Shown piece after piece: positions 41,293 to 52,682 of a stretch of 64,000 nucleotides of DNA. The stretch spans positions 3,906,001 through 3,970,000 of the forward strand of contig JBLDXI010000007.1 of the NCBI GenBank assembly GCA_047495785.1. The letters are read 5' to 3'. The stretch is from Lepidodermella squamata (Eukaryota > Gastrotricha). The position numbers were made by a program, and so were the translations under genes. Numbering within the stretch: position 1 is the first letter of the stretch; every line of letters begins with the position of its first letter. The notes under the pieces were generated by a model. It ran no database searches, had not been told where the DNA came from, and saw only the letters and a list, made by a program, of their open reading frames with translations.

Positions 41293-43063
41293 ATGCGTGC
41301 CGTTTGGGTGAACGGTCGCCTTGTTTGGCTGCTCACCTTGTCGCTGCTTCTTTTATCCGCAGCGATATCAGTGAAATGCGCGAGTGATGAAGATGATGGA
41401 GACGTTCAAGATGACGAAGATACTGCTGAAAGCTCGAAAAAACCGGAGACCAAGCAACAGAAGGAAGTATACAAGCCTCCCACAGTGCCAAGTGGGGCGC
41501 TGATGGCCGAGACGTTTGACGGTTCAGCGACTGATGTTTTCAATCGCTGGTTAAAGTCAAAGGCAAAGAAGTCTGGCGGCGAACGCTACGATGGCCAATG
41601 GGGCGTTGAGCAGCACGAATCATCAGCTATTGACGGCGACGTTGGTCTCATTGTCAAAACGAAGGCCAAACACCACGCCATTGCTTCGAAATTGTCATCA
41701 CCATTTGATTTCAATCAATCCAAGCAGCTAGTTGTTCAGTATGAAGTAAAGTTTGCTCAAGGCATGGATTGCGGAGGCGCTTACATGAAACTGCTTAGCA
41801 GCCCGTTTGAAAATGCCGACCAATTCTACGACAAATCGCCTTTCACTATCATGTTCGGACCAGACAAGTGCGGCAATGATAACAAGCTTCACTTCATCAT
41901 TCGATTCCAGCATCCGAAAACTGGCAAATTCGAGGAGAAGCATATGAAAAAGCCTGATAGCTTTGATCTTTCCAAGCTGGTCGGAGATAAGAAGACTCAT
42001 TTATTCACGCTGGTGTTGTCAGCCGATGGTGCTTTCGAAGTTCTAGTCGACCAGAAGCGTATCAAAGCCGGTTCGCTGATGTCACTGGAAGATTTCGACC
42101 CACCTCTCGTCCCACCCGCTGAGATCGATGACCCCAAGGACAAGAAACCGAAAGAATGGGACGACAGGCCGAAAATTGCCGATCCCGAGTCTAAGAAGCC
42201 CGATGATTGGGACGAGAATGAGCCTGAGTTCATCATTGATCCTGAATCGAAGAAGCCTGATGATTGGCTTGAGAAGGAAGAAAAGATGTGAGTTATTACA
42301 ATTGATTTATGAGGCTCATAATTATTATTTTATTGTAAACAGGATCAAAGATCCGCTAGCAACGAAACCTGATGATTGGGAGGATGATATGGACGGAGAA
42401 TGGGAAGCTCCTTTGATCGATAACCCGAAATGTGCCGGCAGGTCTGGTTGTGGCAAATGGGAGGCGACCAAGCTCAAGAACCCGAAATACAAGGGTAAAT
42501 GGTCTGCGCCTTTGATTCCAAACCCTGCCTACAAAGGCGAGTGGAAACCGCGTCGCATTCCTAACCCCGATTTCTTCGAAGAGAAGGACCCCTACTCTAA
42601 GCTGACCCCAATCGCCGCGATTGGCTTCGAGCTTTGGACCATGACGGACCAAGTTGTGTTCGATAATATCTTAGTTGTTGACAACAAAGCCGCGGCTGAG
42701 CAATTCGCTCGCGAATCTTGGGTTCCCAAGTCGCGGGCTGAGTCAACCGGGGCGTTGTCTGTCTTACAAGCCGCGTTAGACGCGCTAACTGACCGACCAT
42801 GGCTCTGGATTGTAGTCATCGTCGTCGTCGCCATTCCATGCGCTCTTCTCATTGCGTATTGCTGCTTTTCGGGATCAAGTAGCGGCGATTCGGCTCGTCT
42901 TCAGGCCGAAGCAGCTGCTCGTCGCAAGAAGACGGACGCGGCTGCTGAAGACGATGCAATTGTCGAAGACGACGATGAAGATGACGATGCTATGCCAGAT
43001 TTGGAGCCGCAGGATGCTGGCGATGACGAGAATGAACAGGAGGTTCGCCAACGTCCGAAGTAA
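41293..43063 (+). CDS. Calnexin, ER lectin chaperone, 571 aa
   Basis: Two exons, 41293-42287 and 42343-43063, phase 2 agreeing. Signal peptide of about 30 residues (LVWLLTLSLLLLSAAIS), luminal lectin domain (CGGAYMKLLSS, YDKSPFTIMFGPDKCG, HFIIRFQHPKTG), and a P-domain with four type-1 (DPESKKPDDW-like) and four type-2 (GEWEAPLIDNPK-like) repeats. One TM helix (WLWIVVIVVVAIPCALLIAY) is followed by an acidic cytosolic tail ending RQRPK rather than the familiar RKPRRE. It binds monoglucosylated N-glycans on nascent glycoproteins and Ca2+. AATAAA at 43280-43285. Confidence 0.97.
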
Positions 43064-43702
43064 CTCATCAACAAAGTGCCTTAATCGAAATCTCTCTGTG
43101 CCGCGAGTGAATTCTAGTGTTGACTTAATAGTACTAAATGTGATGATTATTCAAAACCGATTGCCTGCGCTTCTCATGCTATAGTCATTTCTTCTACTCA
43201 GTCGTCAGTGTTTTTACTCGAGAGAAGGAGGAATCAAGTCCTGATTTTATTGCCTAGGAATTACTGAAACTTTTTCTTCAATAAATATTCAAGCTGATGC
43301 AAAAAGCATGACCTGAATGGTGTTGTTATCAATATGGCTGTTGTGCGTGCTCAAAACGAAAATCACTCTTGCGAAACTACTGATGAAGCTATCGATCAAG
43401 ATTCTTATTACGTCTAAATTATAAATGTCGTTTGTTTCAGCGTTCGTACTGTCGGGTCTGTTTCAACTATGAAAATGCGTTTCTTTCTGAGAAAAGATGC
43501 CTGCAAAAACAAACGATGTCATAGCCATTTTCATTCAACCTATTCATTTCTCTCTCGGCGATGCATATATTTGTTCGTTGGTTGATGTTTGACTACTGTT
43601 GGAAAATACAAAACAAGTAAAAAACGAGTCTACGTGATTGACTGGAGTTCTTTTTGCTAAATCTTGAAGTTTTTGGTGTCTTGATAGGGTTTGATCGTTA
43701 GA
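43064..43702. other. Calnexin 3' UTR and intergenic spacer
   Basis: Contains the calnexin polyadenylation signal at 43280-43285 and then about 400 nt with no recognisable feature before the coiled-coil gene. Confidence 0.5.
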
Positions 43703-45445
43703 ATGTCGCAGGCTGTTGACGCGTTTCTTAGACGAATTCGGGCGAGCGCGATGCGCCGGCAACACCAGCGTGTGCTCAAGCGACGACAACAGCGGCAGCA
43801 ACAGAGAAATCGGCGGCAAAACAGGGTTGACGTGATCGAACCCGAGCATGAAGACCGGCAAGAACAGAACCCCGAAGAAGAACGGCAACCGCCCCAGGAG
43901 CCAGTGCAAACTCGATCGCAGACGTTGGCTGCAAGACGTTTACAGCAAGAAGTCGCAGGTAAAAATTGAAAATTCGCGAGGATTCTACCCGCGTTTTCCC
44001 CGGAGGTCTTGATCGGATGCAAATGAATAGAAGTCCAGCGTTGTTTCATCTAGAGTGAGCGTCGAAAGTTCGATGAATATAATAAGATGCTACTGGGCTC
44101 TCAAGCTTTAAATTGACTTCGCGACTTTGAAATTTCTATTCAATTATAATTTCAAGATTGAAGATGACTTTTTTCACATTTAAAAAGGCCACTTTCCCTG
44201 CCTATTAGCGGGAAGACGTTTCCACAAGTCAGAATTTGCCAAATTTCAATTCAATTCGATTTTCAACATCTTGGCGGTAACTGTAAAATTTTTTGCTGCT
44301 GATTCTAAGCCGATTTAAAACTTGAGAACTAACTCAAGATGGGCTTACATATCCCTGTTCAAATAGTTTTATTCGTTCTTAAAAAAGTGATCGATTACTC
44401 GGATTTAATGGAATTTAATGAAATTGATGAGAATTTCTGTTAAATTCTATCGTGATCTAGCTTGAAATTATTAAAAGTCGCGTGGAATATTCAAAAATTG
44501 ACCCCGCTTCAACAGTCAATGTATTTCGCTCGAAGTAAGGCAGTCTAAAAACTCGAAAAATTAAAGCTTTTTTATTGGATTTGTTATTGATTTTTACTGA
44601 TTTTTACTGAATTGATTTGAATTATTTTAATGGAGTGCAGTTTGCGACTATTATTTATTACTTTTTATTAGTATAAATCAGAAGTCCGCTCTCGTACCAG
44701 ACCAAATGACCTCCTAACGAAATTGTTTTATTTTTCTACCTCCTCGAGGCATGAAAATGTGATGTTAACATATAGAAAAAAGCCTTACCTGTGAGGTTTA
44801 GGGGACGGTTGACGGCAGGCGATCGGATTCAGTGGCCGACAGATCGGTCGCGAACAACCTGCTTTTACCCAAAAATTCATAGTTTTCGATGCTATTACAC
44901 ACTAATTGCCATTCATCCCGATCTCTGGCAGTTATTTCCGCTAATTTTAGATCCACAATTTTGTGAATTTCAGTGCGTCGCATTACCAGGCTTGACCTAC
45001 GAGGTCTCCCGCGTCTAACTGGCTCATTTGGGTTTTTAATTTGTTTAACATGAATTTCGAACAGACCAACTTTAAGAAGACTCCTTTTCAAGTTATCGGT
45101 TCAGTGGCCGGCAAGCACCAACTCGGGTCGACCGCTTTCCAATAATACATAGCATTTGTGACCAGATCGTACCAGATCACACTGATAAATTTTAACTGGC
45201 CAGCTTATACATTTTTTGTTTATGTTTTTGCAGAAACGCATAGGCTAAATGACAGGTTACGCATGTCTGTGGACCGGCTCGACGCTCTGGTGACGCGAAT
45301 GGAAGCGTTCGCCGACGCGTTCCAGCAGCGCGCCCATCAGCAAATACTCAACGAGCGCAACCAGTCGGAGCTGACGAATCTCGAAAACCGGCTCGAACTC
45401 GTCGAACAGTGCCTCGCCGACCAGCGCCTGCTGCTGCACCGCTAG
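43703..45445 (+). CDS. Small basic coiled-coil protein, unknown function (155 aa)
   Basis: Exons 43703-43958 and 45234-45445 join in phase 1, giving 155 aa starting MSQAVDAFLRRIRAS. The first half is Gln/Arg-rich and then Glu/Pro-rich; the second is a predicted coiled coil with heptad-like hydrophobics (HRLNDRLRMSVDRLDAL, then LENRLELVEQCLADQRLL). I do not recognise the family. AATAAA at about 45765. The 1,275-nt intron carries a remnant of the RTE-like element on the opposite strand (44798-45091). Confidence 0.65.
44798..45091 (-). mobile_element. Diverged RTE-like element tail inside an intron
   Basis: Minus-strand open frame of 97 codons. It carries KRSLLKVGLFEIHVKQIK (compare HRSLIKVGLTKELRRKKK at 34.6 kb) and LAEITARDRDEWQLVCNSIE followed by NYEFLGKSRLF (compare DEWRMIVNSIENYEFFGKSK). 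DNA-level similarity is low but the peptide is kept, and the frame is still open. It has lost the lysine-rich linker. Confidence 0.7.
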
Positions 45446-46213
45446 TCAGCGCCGTCGTCGTAGCATCTCATTCTAGCTACACAACAGACAGGCCGCTTTT
45501 AGTTTTTAGACCAAAACAATCAATTCGAGTGTTTTTATAGTCATACAAATCTGTCATTATAATATGTTCAGATCTTGCTACCTAAAACAATTTACGAGCT
45601 GCTCAGGTGAAGACGGTGATGAGGAAGGTGAAAGGAGGTGGAAAATGGGCAGCCCAGCCGCTCCCGTTCTTCCACGCGAATACATGCTTTCTGCTCAACT
45701 ATTTTTTTGTCCGCTGTGATGACGGCCAACTTGGCCTGTCCGATAATCGATGATCGTGCTCAGTTTAATAAAGCTGAAAAATGCCGCTAGCGGTGATGTA
45801 TTACACACAATTTTTTGGTTTGATTGATTTTTAACTGTATAAACTGGCGTTGTCTCTTGTTTACACTTCTGTGGTAATCAATAGCGGAAATTGAAAGCGT
45901 CAGGCGGCGGCTATCATTCGCAGGTTTTGTTGCGGGGCCGCGAACAGGTGGTTCTGATTGGTACAGCATTCGATGAACACATGTTGCACCGCATTTCTCT
46001 GATTTCTCTCGGCGAAAATGTCATATAATCTTTACCCTCTGGACTGCACCTGTGACGCTTGCCCGTTATTAGGCTGCGTTTCCTTTGTCACGATGTACAA
46101 GGTTGACGATGAACTATCGTACAAGAAAACAAAATCATTCTCCGGCCCATTGCCAAAGTACAACAAAAGCTTGTAGAAGGAAGTTCCTGTGAGATTTTGA
46201 AATAAGATGTTTT
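45446..46213. other. Intergenic, no gene resolved
   Basis: 3' flank of the coiled-coil gene. An open frame on the minus strand at 46032-46217 (FVFLYDSSSSTLYIVTK) is possibly an exon, but I could not join it convincingly. Confidence 0.35.
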
Positions 46214-46446
46214 TCATAATGATGAGTCATTTGCTAGTTTCGAGAGAGGTTTCAGGTACGTAGACATCCTGAAAATCCTGTCTGGATTCTGCTTGGCTAG
46301 GAATAACAAAAATACTTCCACACTCTTCATCAGCAAGTCCAGCTTCGAAATGTAGACTCTTGAAATGATCAGTCACTGCAGTCTGAATGATCAAGGTTGA
46401 CGAGAAAAGCGTCGAGAAAAGCTGCAATCTTCGGCAACAGTTGCAT
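46214..46446 (-). CDS. Possible two-exon small ORF (50 aa)
   Basis: Exons 46377-46446 and 46214-46296 join in phase 1 through GTGACT and TTATTCCTAG, giving a 50-residue product that starts MQLLPKIAAFLDAFLVN and contains DRIFRMSTYLKPLSKLAND. The composition is helix-like and coding-like but the family is unknown. It might be part of a longer gene whose other exons are not resolved. Confidence 0.22.
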
Positions 46447-46703
46447 TGAATGATCAATGCGATCGGAATTTATCGTGTGCGAATGTGTCCAAGTTGAGAA
46501 AAATGAATCGAGGCAATTTGAATAAACATTTCTAACATTAAAACGTTTTCTGCAATTTACAATTTGAAGATAAATAATAACTAATACCTTTGAAAAATTT
46601 GTTGTCTTTGAATAAGAATTTGTTCCAATCTGTCAACTCGAGAAAAATAAGTAATATTGCATGCATTTTGCCACTTTTTAAAACTGTTGTGAAATTTATC
46701 GTT

Positions 46704-46808
46704 TTTTTTTCAGAAAAAGATTCAACTGAAGCAAGTTTGGCGCGGCTGGCAAGGCTATCAAACCATCGAACATCGAAAATCATCGACCACGAACCGCTGC
46801 AGCAATGA
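46704..46808 (+). CDS. Possible terminal exon of an unidentified gene
   Basis: After a strong acceptor (CGTTTTTTTTCAG) an open stretch reads DSTEASLARLARLSNHRTSK and stops at 46808. Only the splice signal and a short open frame support it; no upstream exon found. Confidence 0.2.
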   Translation, partial: FFSEKDSTEASLARLARLSNHRTSKIIDHEPLQQ

Positions 46809-47158
46809 CAACCCAGCGATCCTCGAGTTCGAAATCTGATGTTCGCAATCATCCATCAAACAAGCTAAATTTGGCAAAAATGACTTGATTTGCTGATCAA
46901 CTACTAATTAATTCTATATTATTCTGGCTTTCTCATCCGGCGGCTATCATACGATTAATAAAATCGAGAGCAACACAAACAGGCTTCTGACAGTATTGGA
47001 GAAATGAAATCAAGGTGTTTGATGTCTATTATCCGGATCCGGCATATCATATTTAGTAGACTTCATCGAGAGTTTAGGGCCGGAGTAACACTCCTGCGAC
47101 CCGAGAGATCAAGACCCCAAAGCCCTAAAATTTTCTGACCAGGAATATGGTCCTATGG

Positions 47159-47235
47159 CGGAGCTTGTGGTGTAGTGGTATAGCCTCTACATAGCTACGC
47201 AAGCCCTAGAGAGCGAGGTTCGATTCCCGGCGACA
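47159..47235 (+). repeat. tRNA-derived SINE-like sequence
   Basis: TGGTGTAGTGG at 47168-47178 fits the pol III A box exactly and GGTTCGATTCC at 47217-47227 is an exact B box, 49 nt apart start to start. The acceptor stem pairs poorly and the anticodon arm is degenerate, so a functional tRNA is unlikely. Confidence 0.6.
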
Positions 47236-47525
47236 GCAGTCGTTGCGGAAAAAAATCGAACTGGATGAGCGTCATCTATAGTCCACTCGCTTTCGGGCCT
47301 GCGGTCGACCAAGCCGCTAGAAATTGGTACCGCTTTGCTGGAATGCTGCGAACACCTGGCCCCGGATCCAGCATGCAACCCTCGGTATGGGTTCCAATTT
47401 ACGCTCAGGGCCGAGAAAAGGATATGAGCGCCTCAGTATGTTCCGACAGGTCATATCATTTGGTCATATCCTTCCGTATTGCAGGAACGAAGTCCGCGTG
47501 GCCACATGGCATAAATACCTACCGT

Positions 47526-47670
47526 CAACTGGGTCAAATACCTACCGTCAACGTTGACGTACCAAAATGGGGTGACTTTGGCGTACCAAAAATCAAAGAT
47601 GGTAGGGTAAATACCCCACTCGTGGGGTACCGTAAGTCACCCCATTTTGGTACGTCAAAGTCACCTCAGT
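47526..47670. repeat. Inverted repeat built from the GGGGTGACTT motif
   Basis: A 23-nt arm at 47556-47578 (ending AAATGGGGTGACTT) has an exact reverse complement at 47634-47656, with a 55-nt spacer that itself holds a hairpin (ACCCCACTCGTGGGGT). Related motifs (GGGGTGACTTCGAC, GGGATACCG) occur at 51840-51930. Confidence 0.7.
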
Positions 47671-48012
47671 TGACAGTAGTTGTGAGGCGGCGGTTTTTTC
47701 GTTGTTTCGTCGTTTCAAAATGGAAGAAAAAATGAAGAAAAATGAAAGAAAAAGTAGGTATTTGGAGGGTATTGACCCATGAGGCGAGTCCACTGCGCAA
47801 TACTGCAAGATCATGGTAGTCATCCTATTCCGGCAATTTTACCAAACGAGCGATATACATATAAGCAGTTTCGGTCAATCTCGGATAGGAAGGCTCCTGT
47901 TGTATAATTGGGCAATTGCCTATCCTGACACCGCTAAATGATTTTTTACAGTATATACATTTACAAAAAATGACCCCGAATTACTACATGTTTTTACGTG
48001 TTTTTACATTTT

Positions 48013-48085
48013 ACCACCCTGCGTATAGTGGCCTCAACCCATGGTTCTAACCCTGAAGGTCCAGAGTTCGAATCCTTCATTTACA
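48013..48085 (+). repeat. Degenerate tRNA-derived sequence
   Basis: TATAGTGGCCTCAACC resembles a D arm and AGTTCGAATCC differs from the B box at one base, with GAAGG/CCTTC flanking pairs. It directly follows a CAGGGTGG-type element end (reverse strand). Not a functional tRNA. Confidence 0.4.
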
Positions 48086-49799
48086 AGGTCTTCTTTTCTC
48101 GCGGCAGTTTTTTGTGAGATGGCGAAGCGACGAAGCGACGATAAACCGTCGCCTCAGAACCTATTCATGCTATTCACGCTATTCATGCCATGTGATCATG
48201 TGGACTGTGATCCATGATCCATACGGAAGCACAAGGCACAGCATGCAGCAGTTGTCTGACTATTTGCCGGTGACGCCGATGCGTCCTGCGAATGGAAGAA
48301 ATCGAGATCTAGTGGTAATGTTGCAGAATTTTTGGTGCTCTCGAATGGCCGAATCCCACCCTGACAATGTTTAAAATTTGATCGATTTTGATTTTTGGCC
48401 AAAATCATTGGCCTGGCAAATCAAATCACAACCAAATCACGAGGAAACAAAATCAAATCGTTGTAACCTTCGTTGTCGGTGCGATAAAAAACAAATTTCC
48501 GAGCATATCATGCATGAGTGCACATTGGTGCGATTGCACGATGATGGATGGGTATAATTCATGGCCCCAATAGAGCGCCAAAGGTGACAATTAAGCGCAC
48601 GAACTGTGATGGCTCCATGGCTCATGTTCATTGCGTAATGACAGCATCCAAAATCTGCCCAATGTTTCATTGGCTGAAATTCGCTTCTGGCCTACGGCAC
48701 AGAAACATTAAACGTAAGATACGTGAAGGTGAATGCCATGTGTTCGTACCTAAAACCTAATGCCGGAGATAGCTATTGTAACAGACCGAATAATAGCAAA
48801 AGACAACGTTAAACAAAACTCTCTTAGATGGTAAATTAGTATTTAATATTGGCTTTAATAGCCTGAATGGCGTCCGAACACAGACGAGGGGCGACACGTG
48901 CTATTGCTGGCACGAACGCTAATTGAAGATTGAAGATGGAAGGGCATAGGGCCCGTGACGAACCTCTCAATACACATAGGTACGCTGTATCAGATACAGA
49001 CTCGTCCATAAACTCGAATGTTACCGTAACGAGGGGTATCTTTGGACAAAACGTGTTTTTCGAACATTAAAAATCATAGCCTTTACTCCTAAATTTCTGA
49101 AATTTTCTGCAAAGCTGGGCAATTTGATTCTAGAATTTACTGCCAATTTTTCGAATTCTTCTATTTTTACTTGATTTTTTGTAAATTGAAATTTGTTTGG
49201 CTGACCTTAGAGAGGAGGGCAATTTTCGACGCTTATTTGCATGTGCAATAGCATTGTGCGTTTTCACATTTTTGTTGACTTTGAATTGGAAAAAATACGT
49301 TTTGCGGCGCCGCAGTCTTTATACAGTCCGAAATTTCCCGATTTGTCACCTGAACGCTCTGCGGAGACCAATCGTCAGATTTTCATTTTCTTTTCGAGTT
49401 ACTATGAGAATATAGTATGGGAGTGCCCATGCCAAATTTTGACCCGAGCTGATTATTTTTTAGGAAGATACGAGGGGGTCCCACATCAACATCGGATATT
49501 GCACTGCTTATAGCATTTCCCAAAAATCAATTATACTCAATTTCCAAAAATCCAAAAATCAAGTTCCGAAAAGTCAAATTCCCAATGATCACCGGCCTCG
49601 CAGCATTCGAAAGCTCGAAAAACCATGCGAAAAACGGGTAGTTTTATGCAATAAATGCCGTAATTTTGTCATTGTCATGTCTTGTAAAGCTATTCAGATG
49701 CAAAGAAACAGTGTCCAAAGTTACCCTGTCAACAATCGGTTATGGTAAACACGTTACGGTATTTCTTGTATCTTTTTTTGAGAGCGGTTGCTTCGAATA

Positions 49800-49872
49800 A
49801 AAAAACTTTCAGCGGTTGGAATCAAACCCACGTCTTTCGCAGAGCAGCTGCTGATAAGCATTGAATGCACCA
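49800..49872 (-). repeat. Degenerate tRNA-derived sequence
   Basis: On the minus strand GGCTAATTGGTGCATTCAAT resembles a D arm and GGTTTGATTCC a B box with one change. Stems are imperfect. It sits beside the possible inverted-repeat element at 49020-49770. Confidence 0.4.
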
Positions 49873-50390
49873 ATTAGCCGCCACGTTATTTTGACTCTAA
49901 TGATAATTTTTCCTACAGACAGGCATAAAAAATGAATCGCATGATCAATTGTTAAGGCTAAAGAGCCAGGAGAACTTCTTGCTCCACTTTTTTTTACGCT
50001 GCCTTGTTTGTTGAGCGTAATCATGAATAGAGCAGTGAAATTCTCACATTTTCAAACAATAAAAGAGTGATTCCCCAATAAAGTTATAGCGGTAGTTTGT
50101 TGTTCGTTATTCGTATCGCCGCGTTTGTTTAGTTGGTTTAAAGTCACTTATGTAGGCGACTCGAATCCCCGAATCCCCAATGCTGTGCTCTGTGCTACGA
50201 TTTTCATTCGGAGCAATCGCTCTCATAAAAGATACAAGGAAAAAACGGTCGGTGAACGGGTCCGATCTTCATTTTGTGTGGTATTGCATACAGGGGGAAG
50301 AGGGAGAAAAGATATACAGGAGAACAGATATTATAGCGATAAAGCGTACGAGTTTGTGTGGGCTGCTTCCCACTTTATCCACTCACGAAT

Positions 50391-50699
50391 TCAGCATGAT
50401 GGTTCCCCAAGCTTTGGAAGTTTTGGAATGTAGAATTTCACTTTGAATTTTCTTTCTGCGGCAGTTTCGCCATCAGTGAATTTTGCAACCAATTCCTGAT
50501 CCAGAATTTGTTCCACAGTGACTTGTGTGATAGGCTCCGTCGACTCTTCCGAACAAAAAACAGAAATGGTTTCTCTGCTTCTCCATAAGTCCATTTCGTT
50601 CCGGCGAAGGGCTTCAAGGATATTGCTGTCCAAACCGGTTCTGAACTTCTTAGTTTTTCGCTGCCCATTCTCCTCGCAAATATCACAGAAATAAGCCAT
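50391..50699 (-). CDS. Hypothetical 102-aa protein
   Basis: Single open frame from ATG (MAYFCDICEENGQRKTKKF) to stop. It has a CxxC pair at the N-terminus, then a mixed charged helical/strand region (LDSNILEALRRNEMDLW, VTVEQILDQELVAKF) ending YIPKLPKLGEPSC. Composition looks coding. I do not recognise it; it may be one exon of a longer gene. Confidence 0.42.
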   Translation of the reverse strand: MAYFCDICEENGQRKTKKFRTGLDSNILEALRRNEMDLWRSRETISVFCSEESTEPITQVTVEQILDQELVAKFTDGETAAERKFKVKFYIPKLPKLGEPSC

Positions 50700-52682
50700 T
50701 GTAAAACACCTAGATAAAAACAGTATAACATTGAGAAAATTGAATATTTTGTGAGCGTCTGATGACGGTTACATGGCCAAATATGCCAAATAGTATTGAC
50801 GTCACTGGACAGTGTCAGGCAGAACAATAGCTCAGGGGCGCCACCTACGATACCAGCGGCTAACCATCATGCCTTTCTCGCTTAACGTGTTATGCCCTTG
50901 GACAGTTTATGTGAAGAACTTTGAACGCGACTATCCGCGGCTCAAATTTTAGAACACGTCATTTAACAGCTGAACGCGCTAACCAATTGCATTTGTGCCT
51001 ATAGCGCCGGCAGGTTTGTGCCTATATAAATAAAACTACGATATGCTAAAACTCATCATTTGAAACTTTTATATTGGAGCAAGTGTAAAAAATGCATGCC
51101 CGCATTCACGTTAGGATGCTGTCCAGATTGGCATTGAAAGCCCATTCATCGTTACATTACTCATGGTTTGCCATTTCACCAAGCTAGCAATGTTATTCAA
51201 TAGCCCTGATAAACGCGTTACGACAATCTAGCAAAACAAGTGATGAAACGACAATTTTGCAAAACATGACTAAAATCGAAAAAATTGCAAAAATGGCTCA
51301 TTTGACAGTAAATTATTTTTCTTCGAAACTATATAAACGACAATCGAGCTACGACAAAATTTGAAGCCGCAAATTTCGAAAAAGTAAAAGTTTCGTAAGA
51401 CATTCCCGCAAAAACAACTCCAGCTTTAATTGCAAAAAATGAAGGGGGAATTTCGATTCTCAAAACTCCCGACAAAATTGCAAAGTATAATTTAACAGCA
51501 ACATAATCGTATGCTAATTTTAATACATTACTAAACGCTAACTTCTACTTGAAAAATCCTTTATAATATGATTAACGATTAATAAAATCGAGGGCGACAA
51601 AAAGCGACTTGAATTATTACCTAGTCGTACTTCAGGAATTATTCATGATATTGCACATAACAGTTAATAAGGTTATTTCCGTCGCCGGCAAGTTTCGGTG
51701 ATTTTAAGGTTATTACCAGCTTTTTGGTTATGGAAATAGCCACTTTGGTTCCGCAAGAGAAAAAAAGGTTCCGTTAAAAGATATCCTAATGAGTATTTGG
51801 AATTGAACAATTTGGATAGTTACCGTTAAGTTACCGTAATTTGGGGTGACTTCGACATGTCAAAAAATGGGTGACATTGGCCTCTCAAATATCGGAGCCG
51901 GCAAGGTAACGACCCCATGAGTGGGATACCGCTGGAGAGCCCAAGGAAAGCCAGGCCTAGAGGTTTAAAATGTACACAAATCCGACTTATTACCGAGTAT
52001 AAAATGGCTGGTGAAGTTGGGGTAATTTTTTTTAAAGTTCGATTTCCGGTAGAATTTGGATGACTAACCGAAGGAATTCATGCGGTCAAAGTCGAAATCG
52101 AATGCCATTTTCGAACCACTCAGTTCACAGGCTATCCAACGATATCCCACTCATGATATCCCACTTCACGCTGCCGGATTCGATATTTGAGTGATACAAA
52201 GTCACCCCCATCAGCATCTAACATGCGTTTCGGGTGACTTAGACAACTGTTACCTGTCCACTACAATTCATGCTTGTACCTGATAACAACTTAGGATGTC
52301 TATTGTACATTTTTCGAACAGTATAAGCAGTATCACCACTCACATTTTAGGCAGGGATACTGCAAACATCTGAAGTTGCAAGTTCTGATGTTTTGAAAAA
52401 TGAAAGGTTCAAGATGGCATCTTTTCATCCTTTATCACGGCATATTACTGAGTAGTGAGTGTAAAAAACACGAACACAATCTATTCAGTTCAGCTTTTAT
52501 TCGCAACTCAAATAAGACAGTTCAATCACATGTTGTCATTCAGTTTTAACGTGCTTGAAACACACACTTTTTCACCTAGAATATAACATTGCTGTAGATA
52601 TCATTAAAGAGAGAGCAAAATGGGAGCAAAATTCACAGTTATTTTCCTCGGTCGCATATCACTGGGCTGGGAATGTTTTACG
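50700..52682. other. Intergenic, repeat-containing
   Basis: No gene seen. Sequence near 51575-51600 (ACGATTAATAAAATCGAG) repeats one near 46950. The 51830-52260 stretch carries GGGGTGAC-type motifs shared with 47.6 kb. A reverse-strand AATAAA at 52496-52501 serves the PSMD12 gene. Confidence 0.5.

Larger units (their letters stand above)
46809..50390. other. Repeat-rich region without recognised genes
   Basis: 3.6 kb with several mobile-DNA traces: tRNA-derived sequences at 47159-47235, 48013-48085 and 49800-49872, the GGGGTGAC repeat around 47540-47660, and sequence at 49020-49770 sharing motifs with the 735-bp element at 33 kb. Open frames here show no domain. Confidence 0.5.

Noticed and set aside
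47168-47227. Functional tRNA gene at 47.2 kb
   Set aside because: A and B boxes match, but acceptor and anticodon stems do not pair.
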